Below, in pieces: positions 1 to 8,594 of a stretch of 64,000 nucleotides of DNA. Origin of the DNA: Paenibacillus sp. FSL R5-0766. Its GTDB lineage: Bacteria; Bacillota; Bacilli; Paenibacillales; Paenibacillaceae. Position 1 is the first letter of the stretch; each line of letters starts with the position of its first letter. The stretch lies in NCBI RefSeq assembly GCF_037971845.1, contig NZ_CP150227.1:5270001-5334000 (forward strand), given 5' to 3'. A model generated the notes under the pieces. That model saw only the letters and a list, made by a program, of their open reading frames with translations. It ran no database searches and was not told where the DNA came from. The position numbers were made by a program, and so were the translations under genes.

Positions 1-44
1 GGGGGTCCTGCACGTCATAAACATGATCTCTAGGACCCCCTTTT
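1..44. terminator. Intrinsic terminator hairpin at the window edge
   Basis: Nine-base perfect inverted repeat (GGGGGTCCT at 1-9, AGGACCCCC at 32-40) followed on the + strand by TTTT. It lies just past the stop of the minus-strand gene ending at 55. It may terminate that gene and a + strand gene ending left of the window. Confidence 0.6.
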
Positions 45-54
45 GTCTACATCC

Positions 55-849
55 TCAGGAAGAGAATAAGTCACTTAATTGTCGCTCCTGTACACTCAAT
101 GCCAACACCAATTTTGTTGGATCTTGTCTTGAATAGATGACGTTAATGATATGACCTTGCTGCACCTGCGGCAGCGCAGATGACAAAATTTCTTTTTGCG
201 TTGTCACATTAAAGGTTTTACCGTTCGTTTTCGTTATGCTGAGTTTGAGCTGAAGCTTGATCTTATTACTGCCTCCACTCCCAAGTGGAGTGACATCAAG
301 GATCTTGGCCATCGCTTTTTCCCCTGTTCTTGCAATATCCATCATTTCAGGTGATACCCCTTGCTGTACCATTTTTTCATCCAACAATTGCTGCATATCC
401 TCCTGTGATAATTGCCCCTTCATATCAAGCCCTACCTTGCGCTCATCCTTTACGGAAACAACTAACGGAATGAAACTGCCCGGCTGAAACTGTGCCATGG
501 AGGTCAGTGGAATGACGGCTTTCATCTCCGTATCGTATTTCTCGCGCCCCTTACGCGACACCGTCAGACCCAATCGAACCTCAGGCTGTTCATTAATATA
601 CGTCCCCGTCTGTTGTATAGTCTTAATGACCCCCACTGCTGGTAAACCTGTCTTCACTCGACCTACGCCAAAAATATTGCTCAAAATCGCAGGAACAAAG
701 ATCAGTGCAAACCCGGCAAAGATCGCCGGAGTATACCACCATACCTGCATAATCATAAACGGATCATTCCACAGCTGTTGTGCCAGAAATGGGGAGAACC
801 CCACTCCGAACACCGTTAATACACCAATGAATCTCAGGAAACCTACCAT
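55..849 (-). CDS. Membrane protein of unknown function
   Basis: Unrecognised protein of 264 residues. Two hydrophobic segments lie near the N-terminus (about residues 4-25 and 38-60), followed by a soluble region with two copies of a beta-rich module. These contain TGLPAVGVIKTIQQTG and GEKAMAKILDVTPLGSG, a pattern that resembles the TGKLINFDPIVVLVLDV stretch of the next gene upstream. The start is set at the ATG at 849, because a GAGAGG-type ribosome binding site is correctly spaced from it and sits almost on top of the GTG three codons earlier. Topology suggests a membrane anchor carrying a cytoplasmic or extracellular OB- or barrel-like domain. Function cannot be assigned. The gene is co-oriented with 973-1389 and may be functionally linked to it. 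Confidence 0.75.
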   Translation of the reverse strand: MVGFLRFIGVLTVFGVGFSPFLAQQLWNDPFMIMQVWWYTPAIFAGFALIFVPAILSNIFGVGRVKTGLPAVGVIKTIQQTGTYINEQPEVRLGLTVSRKGREKYDTEMKAVIPLTSMAQFQPGSFIPLVVSVKDERKVGLDMKGQLSQEDMQQLLDEKMVQQGVSPEMMDIARTGEKAMAKILDVTPLGSGGSNKIKLQLKLSITKTNGKTFNVTTQKEILSSALPQVQQGHIINVIYSRQDPTKLVLALSVQERQLSDLFSS

Positions 850-972
850 ATGATCCACCCTCTCATAATATTTCTCTTAATATCTCTATCAACACCTGGA
901 ATAGTATATCTATCATTCGTTGTTATACGCATTATTCAAATAGAGTATCACTGTCCTATAACCAAATACCTT

Positions 973-1389
973 CTAGATGGACAGTAGCCCCATGTAGATC
1001 AGTTCGGACGGATTTGCTGGATTTTGACCTAACCCCACCCGATCGCCTACTCGTGGAATCTGCATTTTGGACACCAGTGTCTCCAATGTTCGCTGATACT
1101 GGTTGCCATTCGTTTCTGTCACATCCAACACAAGCACAACAATCGGATCAAAGTTGATCAGTTTGCCTGTATCGGTGATTGTCACCACCGTTGCTGTTGC
1201 CGTTAAAGGCAGAGAACCACTCGCCGCCAACTGTGCCTGCTTTGCCGAATCCAGACTTTGGTTGATCGCATCCCGATGTTCCTTTGATACAAAACCTTTC
1301 ATCATCATGCCCGTGAGTCCTTTATTCATCATTTTATCCGCTTTAGCAATTGCATCTTCCTGTTTGTTCTTTTTACCGAACCATCCCAT
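973..1389 (-). CDS. Small soluble protein related to its downstream neighbour
   Basis: Unrecognised protein of 138 residues. It begins MGWFGKKNKQ, has a basic and methionine-rich N-terminal helix, then a beta-rich domain (about residues 60-138). The beta-rich domain resembles the repeated module in the membrane protein at 55-849. The start is the ATG at 1389, because GAGGTG sits six bases upstream. The GTG three codons earlier is itself part of that ribosome binding site. No signal peptide or membrane segment is visible. The shared domain and common orientation suggest that the two genes belong together, but no biochemical role is known to me. Confidence 0.7.
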   Translation of the reverse strand: MGWFGKKNKQEDAIAKADKMMNKGLTGMMMKGFVSKEHRDAINQSLDSAKQAQLAASGSLPLTATATVVTITDTGKLINFDPIVVLVLDVTETNGNQYQRTLETLVSKMQIPRVGDRVGLGQNPANPSELIYMGLLSI

Positions 1390-1426
1390 ATCAAACACCT
1401 CATTTGTTTTATTTGTTTTTAGAAGT

Positions 1427-1594
1427 TGTTCAAAAAGTCCACTTTTGATTACGAATCATGCCTAGCGGCATCATCAGCATCGAATATGAAATTCAGCCGA
1501 AATGTCCGTTGCTCACGTAGGTCTCCTACGCTCCGCTACTCCATTTCTATCTTCATTCCATCTTCTCGGTACTGAAAACCAGACTTTTTGAACA
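1427..1594. repeat. Intergenic repeat with 13-bp inverted ends
   Basis: A 168-bp non-coding block is bounded by TGTTCAAAAAGTC (1427-1439) and its exact reverse complement GACTTTTTGAACA (1582-1594). It contains a smaller hairpin (GTAGG/CCTAC near 1517-1530). From memory this resembles a dispersed intergenic element common in Paenibacillus genomes. Only one copy is in this window, so repeat status rests on the terminal inverted repeats and recall. It carries no ORF of coding quality and looks MITE-like or like a mobile structured RNA element. Confidence 0.55.
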
Positions 1595-1920
1595 CGTATT
1601 TATAGTTAAATTATAAACACCGTGACTTGTCCTTGAATACCCCTCTGGCGGCATACAAAAAAAAACGAAAAATCCGGCAATTGAATTACGGGATAATCGT
1701 TTCTTTGGTAAGGAATGATGCTAATTCCGCAAAAAAGATCTGCTAATCCGATCTTCATTTCACGATTGGCGGCCATATTTTGTGCCAAATACGTTGCATT
1801 GCACAAAATTACAGCCCAAATATTCATTTTCAAATGTGTACAAACTAGTGATCCTCTCCATATAAGTGACTCCAAAAGACTCATTAGCACTAATTGTGTA
1901 TCCTTAACTTACTCATCATT
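1595..1920. other. AT-rich gap with no supported gene
   Basis: AT-rich stretch between the repeat and the CPBP protease gene. A 94-codon reading frame on the minus strand has no ribosome binding site and a composition unlike a protein. A shorter minus-strand frame starting near 1862 has a GGAG motif but no recognisable product. No clear terminator was seen. Confidence 0.4.
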
Positions 1921-2622
1921 CTAACTCATCGCGGTTAACACTACGGCAATCGTATTAAACACACCGTGAACAATCATGCCGGGCACGACCGATCCTGTTC
2001 GTTCATAGGTCCATGCAAGTACAACCCCACTAATAAAATTCACGGGCATGGCATTAATCGTGGGATAGTGTGCAAGTGTAAAGATCAGTGCACTAACAAC
2101 AATCGCCCATTTCATTCTAATACGAGTCCGTAGCCAGCGATATATGAATCCGCGGTAAAATATCTCCTCATAGAATGGTGACACAAATCCAGCCGAAACA
2201 ATACCAATAACGATAGTAAAAAGAGTGACATCTCGCTGCAGACTCTCTGTTTTGCTGTTTTCTACCGTATTTCCAAGAAAACTCGTGAGATATATTGCTG
2301 TCATACTAAAAATGATGAGAAGCAGTAACCAAAGTCCAATTCTCCACCAATCTCTCACAGGAAATCCCTTCACTCCTACATCTCTCCACGACAGCTTTTT
2401 GGGTCGTAAAGCAATCAAATACAGTCCCGTTAAAAGTGTAATTGCGATGGTAAGCCCTGTGAGTGTCCCTGAATAAAGCGTATTCTCAAACCACTTCTCA
2501 TACATGGACTGTATCGCGTATTTGATAACGAACATTACAAATACGAATTCCAGAGTGAGTAATACAATTAACTCACGCCAAGTCCAATGATCCATCTTCT
2601 TCCACATTACCGATCTAGTCAT
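1921..2622 (-). CDS. CPBP family intramembrane metalloprotease
   Basis: Polytopic protein of 233 residues of the CAAX-protease/bacteriocin-processing (CPBP, Abi) family. The diagnostic motifs are visible: EEIFYRG (motif 1, paired glutamates then R), an H within FTLAHYP (motif 2), and a late HGVFN (motif 4) for metal coordination inside the membrane. Several hydrophobic helices flank them. Family members cleave prenylated or other membrane substrates, or act as bacteriocin self-immunity factors. The substrate here is unknown. The gene is divergent from a MerR-type regulator, with a perfect palindrome between them that probably controls one or both. Base composition is lower in GC than the surrounding housekeeping genes, in keeping with an accessory pair. 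Confidence 0.88.
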   Translation of the reverse strand: MTRSVMWKKMDHWTWRELIVLLTLEFVFVMFVIKYAIQSMYEKWFENTLYSGTLTGLTIAITLLTGLYLIALRPKKLSWRDVGVKGFPVRDWWRIGLWLLLLIIFSMTAIYLTSFLGNTVENSKTESLQRDVTLFTIVIGIVSAGFVSPFYEEIFYRGFIYRWLRTRIRMKWAIVVSALIFTLAHYPTINAMPVNFISGVVLAWTYERTGSVVPGMIVHGVFNTIAVVLTAMS

Positions 2623-2663
2623 CCTTAATCCCTCAATCCTCTGTTATATATTATAATGATATT

Positions 2664-2682
2664 AGGTGACGTAACGTCACCT
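2664..2682. promoter_or_regulatory. Palindromic operator of MerR type
   Basis: AGGTGACGTAACGTCACCT is a 9+1+9 perfect inverted repeat midway between the divergent CPBP and MerR genes. On the minus strand it lies between a TTGCAG hexamer and TATCAT with a 19-bp spacer, the stretched geometry used by MerR activators. The related TipA/Mta promoters also contain ACGT half sites. The most likely reader is the adjacent regulator (inference). Confidence 0.7.
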
Positions 2683-2713
2683 GCAAGCATTTTTATGGGA
2701 GGGAATAAATAAC

Positions 2714-3451
2714 ATGCCCAGATGGACAACAGGACAAGTATCCAAACAGAGGAATATCTCCGTTAGAACACTACGTTATTATGATCAGATCGGTCTACTA
2801 ACACCGAGTCATAAGGAAGATAACGGTCGCCGTTATTATTCAGAGGAAGATTTATTCACGCTTGAAAAGATTACGTTGCTTAAATCACTATCACTATCGC
2901 TTGAAGATATTCAAAATGTAATGAACAAGCTATCTTTTCGTCATATTCTGATCGCACATCATAATCATCTTCAGGAGCAGTTAACTTCAATTCAGGGTAG
3001 TATTGTAAATACTACGTCTTTGATCAATATGATAGATCTAGAAGGCATACTTTCCTGGGATCGGGTTTCGCATCTGGTCCATAACGTACAGCCCATTTCT
3101 AAACAGTGGATCGATTATTTTGATACTGAAGAAGTTGCCTTTCTACAGAGATCATTACCGAACCTTAGTAATAACGATAAGACTACTCAACAATATGTCT
3201 CCTTGATACGCCGGATTGAGTGGTGCATACAGGAATCTGTTCCTCCACAATCCGATGAAGGCTATAACATTGCCTGTGAATTAATGAAGTTATCACACGA
3301 TACTTTTAATGGTGATGAGAAATTGATGGAAAAGTTTTGGGAAGTGAGGAAACTCCCTGCTGCAGAGTCAGGACTATACCCTGTATCAGACGAAGTCCTG
3401 AACTTTGTGGAGCTTAGTACTGCTTACGCTCATGAAACAGAGTCGAAATAA
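2714..3451 (+). CDS. MerR family regulator with TipAS-like C-terminus
   Basis: A 245-residue regulator. The N-terminal winged helix (about residues 1-70) carries the MerR signature WTTGQVSKQRNISVRTLRYYDQIGLL and a GRRYY wing. A coiled-coil dimerisation helix follows (about 75-110). The C-terminal helical domain, about 120 residues, resembles the effector-binding TipAS/Mta type rather than the metal-binding type, as no cysteine cluster is seen. Such proteins sense drugs or other bulky ligands and activate promoters with 19-bp spacers. GGGAGGG precedes the ATG. It is divergent from the CPBP protease gene with a shared palindrome, so that gene is its likely target. Ligand unknown. Confidence 0.85.
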   Translation: MPRWTTGQVSKQRNISVRTLRYYDQIGLLTPSHKEDNGRRYYSEEDLFTLEKITLLKSLSLSLEDIQNVMNKLSFRHILIAHHNHLQEQLTSIQGSIVNTTSLINMIDLEGILSWDRVSHLVHNVQPISKQWIDYFDTEEVAFLQRSLPNLSNNDKTTQQYVSLIRRIEWCIQESVPPQSDEGYNIACELMKLSHDTFNGDEKLMEKFWEVRKLPAAESGLYPVSDEVLNFVELSTAYAHETESK

Positions 3452-3488
3452 TCCATCTTTTCCAAACAGATAATATTATATTTCCACT

Positions 3489-4769
3489 CTATTTTTTGCG
3501 TAACAGATATACCAGCTTCCGATAATACATGGCCGCTTCCTTGTATTTCCGCTGATCCTCGGATACTACGGCCATCCCCTCATATAACGGTTCAAGCCGC
3601 ATGACATGCTGCGCGGATTCAAAATAAGGCAGACACGCAAGTGCACGCTCCATGAAAACTTCGCGATCTCCATGCGCAAGAGCCAGATGGCTTTGGTAGA
3701 AGGTTGCGCTCATCTGCTGGTCCTGTGTTGTGGCACATTTCAAGAGTTGATCTACACTCTGCGCGAGCACGCCCCAGTTCTTCCGTGCCAGAGCCACTTC
3801 GCATCGATACACACTGACGAGCGGCTGCATGGCCTGTTGTGTTTCTTCCGTTTCCTGCTGTAATAACGATTCAAATCGTTCAATCTCCACCTGTGCCTGA
3901 TCCAGTTCACCTGTCATCGTCAGCATGACAATACGATTGTTGGCAATTGCCGTCACCAGATCTCCCTGGTTGCTGGCATACACGAGGTTTGCCTCCGCCA
4001 TCGTTAATGCCGAGAGTCCCTCCTGAACCAGCCCCATTGCGAAGCAATAGCCACTATATGCCACATATAACCCGGACAACCGATGGAACATCCGTTGATC
4101 ATATACATGACGCATCGTAAGCTCAAATACCTGTTTTGCCTCTTCATACTGTTTGACCTGAATGTAGGCTTCCATCTTAATATTTTGCACAGACAACCAG
4201 AATTCACTGCCTGGAAGCGCCAGCTCACTGAGCCTGGTTGCATGAATTAGTACATCCACAAAGGCCATTTTGGAACGATAATATTGTATTTTATAGAATA
4301 AAAGTGCCTTGACTAACGGACGCGGCAGATCAATATCGTCTGGACGACCGTATTTCTCCAGGTAAAAATTAAGGTAGGACGTATGTATATACTCATGAGC
4401 CGTTGCATCGTTTAATTGCTGATAATAGACCGCCTTCATCAAGGCCGTTGTCAGCTCAACGGTCAGCATGTCATCCCGATCTGCCAGTGCATGCACCATA
4501 TCTTCGGATATCGCCGACGCTGGAACAGACATTTGTTCGAAGATGGCCTCTGCCCGTTCGAGTGTTTCCTCGTCCTGAGCCGCAACTTTTAGAATATAAG
4601 AAGGGGATACCCCAAGACGCCCGGCGATGGCTTCTGCCAAGTCCTCAGGGAGAGGATAACGATCCGCCAGGATATTGGCAAAGTGGGCCTGCGTGACCAG
4701 ACCTTCCACAAGGTCTTTACGGGAGATTTGTTTTCTTTTGCTTAGCAGTTCAATGCGTTCCTTCAGCAT
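3489..4769 (-). CDS. XRE-type HTH regulator with TPR-like helical repeats
   Basis: A 426-residue protein with an N-terminal helix-turn-helix of the XRE/Cro type (about residues 4-60, ending LGVSPSYILK). A long all-helical region with TPR-like repeats follows; the clearest is the C-terminal YKEAAMYYRKLVYLL. The architecture matches Rgg/PlcR/AimR-like RRNPP regulators and related HTH-TPR proteins, some of which bind short peptides. No cognate peptide gene was identified next to it, so a quorum-sensing role is only a possibility. A GAAAGGGA ribosome binding site precedes the ATG. It is divergent from fabV with about 200 bp between the starts, which makes regulation of fabV plausible but unproven. 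Confidence 0.75.
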   Translation of the reverse strand: MLKERIELLSKRKQISRKDLVEGLVTQAHFANILADRYPLPEDLAEAIAGRLGVSPSYILKVAAQDEETLERAEAIFEQMSVPASAISEDMVHALADRDDMLTVELTTALMKAVYYQQLNDATAHEYIHTSYLNFYLEKYGRPDDIDLPRPLVKALLFYKIQYYRSKMAFVDVLIHATRLSELALPGSEFWLSVQNIKMEAYIQVKQYEEAKQVFELTMRHVYDQRMFHRLSGLYVAYSGYCFAMGLVQEGLSALTMAEANLVYASNQGDLVTAIANNRIVMLTMTGELDQAQVEIERFESLLQQETEETQQAMQPLVSVYRCEVALARKNWGVLAQSVDQLLKCATTQDQQMSATFYQSHLALAHGDREVFMERALACLPYFESAQHVMRLEPLYEGMAVVSEDQRKYKEAAMYYRKLVYLLRKK

Positions 4770-4865
4770 GGTATCCCTTTCCTTTCTATACTTACAAGCG
4801 AATACATTCTATTCACATCATCGCAAAATTAGAGATATCACGCCACCCTTCCAGTGAAATCAAAC

Positions 4866-4882
4866 GAAACGGTTTCCGTTTC
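4866..4882. promoter_or_regulatory. Palindrome upstream of fabV
   Basis: GAAACGGTTTCCGTTTC is a perfect inverted repeat with 7-base arms and a 3-base centre, roughly 90 bp upstream of the fabV start and upstream of the divergent HTH-TPR gene. It could be an operator for the divergent regulator. It is not recognised as a known fatty-acid regulator site. Confidence 0.4.
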
Positions 4883-4972
4883 CGAGGTAATTGTTTTACA
4901 ATAAGAAAGTATGTGTAAGAGCATTTTATCGAAATGCTGAAACATGAGCTGAATATGAAAGGATGCCAATAA

Positions 4973-6166
4973 ATGATTATTAAACCAAGAACACGTGGTT
5001 TTATTTGTACCACTTCCCATCCTGTAGGTTGCGCTGCGCAAGTGCAGGAACAGATTGATTATGTGAAATCCCAGCCTGAGCTGAAAGGACCGCGTAATGT
5101 GCTCGTGATCGGTGCTTCCACCGGATACGGTCTGGCGTCACGCGTCGTTTCTGCTTTTGGAGCTGGAGCGAATACAGTCGGCATTTATCGTCCAAGCAGT
5201 TCCACAGAGAAACGTACAGCTTCTGCGGGATGGTACAACTCCGCTGCATTCGAAAAAGCCGCTGAGGAAGCAGGCCTGAAATCGTACAGCGTTACAGGTG
5301 ATGCATTTGCAAACGAAACACGAGACAAAGCCGTTGAACTGATTCGCAGTGAACTCGGTCAAGTCGATCTGGTTGTATACAGCGTAGCCTCGGCACGCCG
5401 TACCGATCCGAACACGGGTGAAGTATTTAACTCTGTGCTGAAGCCTATCGGACAATCCTACACGAACAAAACGGTAAATTTCCACACAGGAGAAATTAGC
5501 TCCGTTACCCTTGAACCGGCAAACGAAGAGGAAATTCGTCAGACGGTAACTGTTATGGGCGGAGACGATTGGGAACTATGGATGGATGCCCTGCAACAAG
5601 GTGGCGTGCTTGCTGACGATGCAACAACCATCGCTTTCTCTTATATCGGTCCTGAACTTACGCATGCCATTTATCGTGATGGTTCCATCGGTCAAGCCAA
5701 GAATCATCTGGAAGCGACCGCACACAAGCTGAATGATCGTTTGAGTGCCAAAGGTGGACGTGCGTACTTAACTGTAGCCAAGGCGCTGGTGACTCAATCC
5801 AGTTCGGCAATTCCAGTCGTGCCGCTGTACATCTCAGCATTGTACAAAGTCATGAAAGAAAAAGGCTTGCATGAAGGATGTATCGAGCAATTGCAACGTC
5901 TGTTCGCTGATCGCTTGTATGCGGGAGGAGAAGTTCCAACCGATGCCGAAGGCCGTATTCGCATTGACGATTGGGAGATGAGAGCTGACGTTCAGGAAGA
6001 AGTGGCGAAGCTCTGGAATGAGTTGACCACAGAGAACATCTACGATCTGTCCGATCTGGAGGGTTACCGTCGCGAATTCTTCCAGCTGTTTGGTTTTGAA
6101 ACCGATGGTGTGGATTATGAAGCAGATGTTGATCCCAACGTTGAAATGCCTCATCTGGTGAACTAA
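4973..6166 (+). CDS. fabV: Enoyl-ACP / trans-2-enoyl-CoA reductase FabV
   Basis: A 397-residue FabV/Ter-type reductase that carries out the last step of fatty-acid elongation, reducing enoyl-ACP with NAD(P)H. The glycine-rich cofactor loop GASTGYGLASR is at residues 48-58. The extended Y-X8-K catalytic signature (Y234, K243, in YRDGSIGQAK) is intact and is the FabV hallmark that separates it from FabI, FabK and FabL. Length matches the family (about 400). An AAAGGA motif precedes the ATG. A terminator follows directly, so it is a single-gene unit. FabV enzymes are generally insensitive to triclosan, so this gene may give intrinsic tolerance (family knowledge). Confidence 0.95.
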   Translation: MIIKPRTRGFICTTSHPVGCAAQVQEQIDYVKSQPELKGPRNVLVIGASTGYGLASRVVSAFGAGANTVGIYRPSSSTEKRTASAGWYNSAAFEKAAEEAGLKSYSVTGDAFANETRDKAVELIRSELGQVDLVVYSVASARRTDPNTGEVFNSVLKPIGQSYTNKTVNFHTGEISSVTLEPANEEEIRQTVTVMGGDDWELWMDALQQGGVLADDATTIAFSYIGPELTHAIYRDGSIGQAKNHLEATAHKLNDRLSAKGGRAYLTVAKALVTQSSSAIPVVPLYISALYKVMKEKGLHEGCIEQLQRLFADRLYAGGEVPTDAEGRIRIDDWEMRADVQEEVAKLWNELTTENIYDLSDLEGYRREFFQLFGFETDGVDYEADVDPNVEMPHLVN

Positions 6167-6257
6167 AGAAGTTTTTGCGTGGACGTGAGCTTAGATTTTC
6201 GTTAGAGCTAACTTGCGGATATCATGTTAAAGATCGGATTTTAAAATCAATGAAGGA

Positions 6258-6283
6258 GGAGCCATCTGGCTCCCCTTTTTTTT
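6258..6283 (+). terminator. Terminator of fabV
   Basis: GGAGCC (6258-6263), 4-base loop, GGCTCC (6268-6273), then CC and eight T residues, about 90 bp after the fabV stop. Confidence 0.85.
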
Positions 6284-6352
6284 GCCCTTTTAAAATCACT
6301 CAACAATTCCAATTTTTTTCCTTATCTATACATTCTTTCGTATTTCCCCTAA

Positions 6353-7600
6353 TCAAATCGATTTAAGCTGCTTTTTCAACTCTTTTGGTACCGTCTTCTC
6401 GATAGTAATGGAACATGCTCCATGCATGGACGCAAAGAATTGAAGCCCCTCCCGAAAATCCGTAATCCATTCTTCCACAGGTGGAGCACTCTCCTCCATC
6501 GATAACAAACGAACGGTAAGTACTCCAGTTTTGCGATCAAGTCGTGGGTCCATACGTCCAATCAACCGATCACCGTGAAGAATAGGCATGGCATAATAAC
6601 CGTAGGTTCTTTTCACCTCTGGCGTATAAATCTCCCATTTATAATGAAAATCAAATAAATCAACAATACGTTCTCTTCTCCATAACAGGTTGTCCAGCGG
6701 CGGCAGGAAACGGACTGGGCCTGACGGATCATAGTGCGGCTCTTCGCTTTCCATGTGCAGCAGCAAATCCTCATCTTCAGCACGAATATAATAAGGCGTC
6801 GCCACGTCCTCCACCTTAAGCGGGATCATTCGCCCATCTGACACACGTGCAGCAATATCGGCGCGTCGTTCAGCCGCTGTAGATTTCAGCCAACCCAGAC
6901 GGGGATCACGGGCATCTACAACACGATACGCATGAATGTATTTATCCAGCAGAGCCTGTCTCTGGGCCAACACATCGATGTCTTCTTTCATCGTAAGTCC
7001 CTGTTGCTGCAACTCAGATTCGGTAATATGAAAATAACGTTCATTCCCCTGCCTCGCCACCACACGAATCACAGCGGAGTCCAACAGTAGATTCAGAGCA
7101 AGTGTGGTATCCTTTGTCTTTGGCACATCTGCACTGTCCCAATAACCACTTACCCGTTCAACAGCACGGAAGGCTCTGGAAGGTAAAGGACCCTCTTCCT
7201 TCAAACGCTGTAACACATGCTGCACTGTTTTCTCCAGACCTTGCAAGGACGGAGCCAGACGCTCCCTTAGTCGGGCACGCACAGGTTCAAAGAGAGCATA
7301 GTCCTCGATTGGAATGACACAGGCAGCATTTGCAAAATATTCAAACACCTTGTGATCACTCAGCAACGTATTTAAGCTGTCAGCAGTATAACCAGGGTCA
7401 CGGGCCCCCAGCACCAAATGCTGGTTTCCAGTTACAGCAGCCACAGGATCGATCTGTACGCAACCAAGGGAACGAATCAAACTCAAAACTTGGTCAGGTC
7501 CCGAAGGTAAGGAAACTGCGGGCCAACGTCCCAGTAAAGCTTGCGTTTGCAGCAAAAAACGCCGAACGATTTTTTTATTCATGTGCAGCGCTGTTGTCAT
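6353..7600 (-). CDS. YcaQ-type winged-helix DNA glycosylase
   Basis: A 415-residue protein of the HTH_42/YcaQ (AlkX/AlkZ) family. Members excise bulky alkylated bases or unhook interstrand DNA crosslinks. The catalytic motif of the YcaQ branch, Q-x-D, is visible as QID at residues 49-51 (context CVQIDPVAAV). Tandem winged-helix domains are expected through the middle. The C-terminal part contains the conserved LLPPLDNLLWRRER-like stretch (about residues 303-316) and KRTYGYYAMPILHGDRLIGR (about 335-355), followed by DPRLDRK. Length fits the family. The alternative start MNKK lies six codons downstream. It is a single-gene unit on the minus strand. Confidence 0.85.
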   Translation of the reverse strand: MTTALHMNKKIVRRFLLQTQALLGRWPAVSLPSGPDQVLSLIRSLGCVQIDPVAAVTGNQHLVLGARDPGYTADSLNTLLSDHKVFEYFANAACVIPIEDYALFEPVRARLRERLAPSLQGLEKTVQHVLQRLKEEGPLPSRAFRAVERVSGYWDSADVPKTKDTTLALNLLLDSAVIRVVARQGNERYFHITESELQQQGLTMKEDIDVLAQRQALLDKYIHAYRVVDARDPRLGWLKSTAAERRADIAARVSDGRMIPLKVEDVATPYYIRAEDEDLLLHMESEEPHYDPSGPVRFLPPLDNLLWRRERIVDLFDFHYKWEIYTPEVKRTYGYYAMPILHGDRLIGRMDPRLDRKTGVLTVRLLSMEESAPPVEEWITDFREGLQFFASMHGACSITIEKTVPKELKKQLKSI

Positions 7601-7649
7601 ATGTATAGGTTCTTCCCTTCATTTAGTGTACAAAATTCTATCATTTTAC

Positions 7650-7877
7650 TTATCCAGCAATCCGTTCCTTATGGACAAAATAAAAAGAAGCACCACCATC
7701 CTGGATGATCTGCTTCTTGTGTTTGACCTTTTGCAATTTTTCCTGCTTCGTAGGCATGAGCCGTACATGCTGGGATAACGCAGCATAATCTCCGTTAACT
7801 CTTCGGCTCTGTTCCGAGCACCATTGACCTGACCGCTCTGCTTTGCGTAATGCTTTTTGTGTTTGTGTACGTGCCAT
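7650..7877 (-). CDS. Small basic conserved protein
   Basis: A 75-residue lysine- and arginine-rich protein starting MARTQTQKALRK and containing PTKQEKLQKVKHKK. AAAGGAGTG precedes the ATG, and the composition is clearly protein-like. It resembles short, highly basic proteins found in Bacillus and Paenibacillus (N-terminus MA-R/K-T-x-A-x-K, later T-K-Q-E and K-H-K-K blocks). The role is unknown; nucleic-acid or ribosome association is only suggested by charge. A longer overlapping frame starting slightly upstream lacks this pattern. Confidence 0.65.
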   Translation of the reverse strand: MARTQTQKALRKAERSGQWCSEQSRRVNGDYAALSQHVRLMPTKQEKLQKVKHKKQIIQDGGASFYFVHKERIAG

Positions 7878-7997
7878 AATGGATTACACACTCCTTTGGT
7901 TGATATACACTCAATATATCATGTGCAGCTACGCAAGTGAAGGTGCTTCCTACTGGAATGGGCATATACATCATTAAAAAGGCTTCCACCCAAGTAC

Positions 7998-8594
7998 TTA
8001 GCGGGATTGCCGTTTTCGCCGGGACTGCCACGTCTCGATTGGTTCATGATCATCTTCTTCGATCAGTTCCAATGCTTCTTCCACTCTTCTCGCTTTGAAT
8101 AACAGGATTAATTCCATCAGGTCTTCCCGGTCCAGCAGCTTCACTCCATTAACCGCTGCAAGCGTCCGACAGGCTTCGGTGTAACGGGCGGACGTTAATA
8201 CAATCGACCGGTCGGCTTCATAATAACGCATCGATGTATATATCTCCTGCACTGCACTCAATCCTACGGGATGGTTCGCACCATAGCGCTTCGCTTGTAT
8301 CACACTTCGTCTGCCGAGTCTATCAACAAACACCAGATCTGCCCCAAAATCCCGGCTGCTCGTTGTCTTATGCACCTCATCGTACCCGAGCTCTTCGAAT
8401 AAATGATAGAGATATAATTCAAATTCCGAACCATCCTCCATCTTGTCGATGTCCTTTATTGTGATCTTACGAGGATTGGCTTCACTTCGGATCCGCTGCC
8501 CGCGCCCGATAACCCGCCGAATAATCCAGGCCAGCAGCAACAATAGGATGATACATCCAATGACCCATAGGGTCACATTTTCACTCCAGTTCAT
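7998..8594 (-). CDS. Membrane-anchored Mrr-like restriction endonuclease
   Basis: A 198-residue protein. One transmembrane helix (about residues 9-28) is followed by a cytosolic Mrr_cat/PD-(D/E)xK nuclease domain. The core signature is DFGAD (82-86), then QAK (100-102) in SVIQAKRYG, with an upstream helix EFELYLYHLFEELGY. A basic tail ends the protein. Mrr-type enzymes cut modified or foreign DNA, and membrane-anchored forms are common in Firmicutes with unclear targets. No methyltransferase lies nearby, consistent with a type IV-like enzyme. The AAGGAG ribosome binding site supports the start. Confidence 0.85.
   Translation of the reverse strand: MNWSENVTLWVIGCIILLLLLAWIIRRVIGRGQRIRSEANPRKITIKDIDKMEDGSEFELYLYHLFEELGYDEVHKTTSSRDFGADLVFVDRLGRRSVIQAKRYGANHPVGLSAVQEIYTSMRYYEADRSIVLTSARYTEACRTLAAVNGVKLLDREDLMELILLFKARRVEEALELIEEDDHEPIETWQSRRKRQSR

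Noticed and set aside
1606..1890. 94-codon frame on the - strand in an AT-rich gap
   Set aside because: No ribosome binding site and a sequence unlike any protein family. Considered as a gene remnant but without support.
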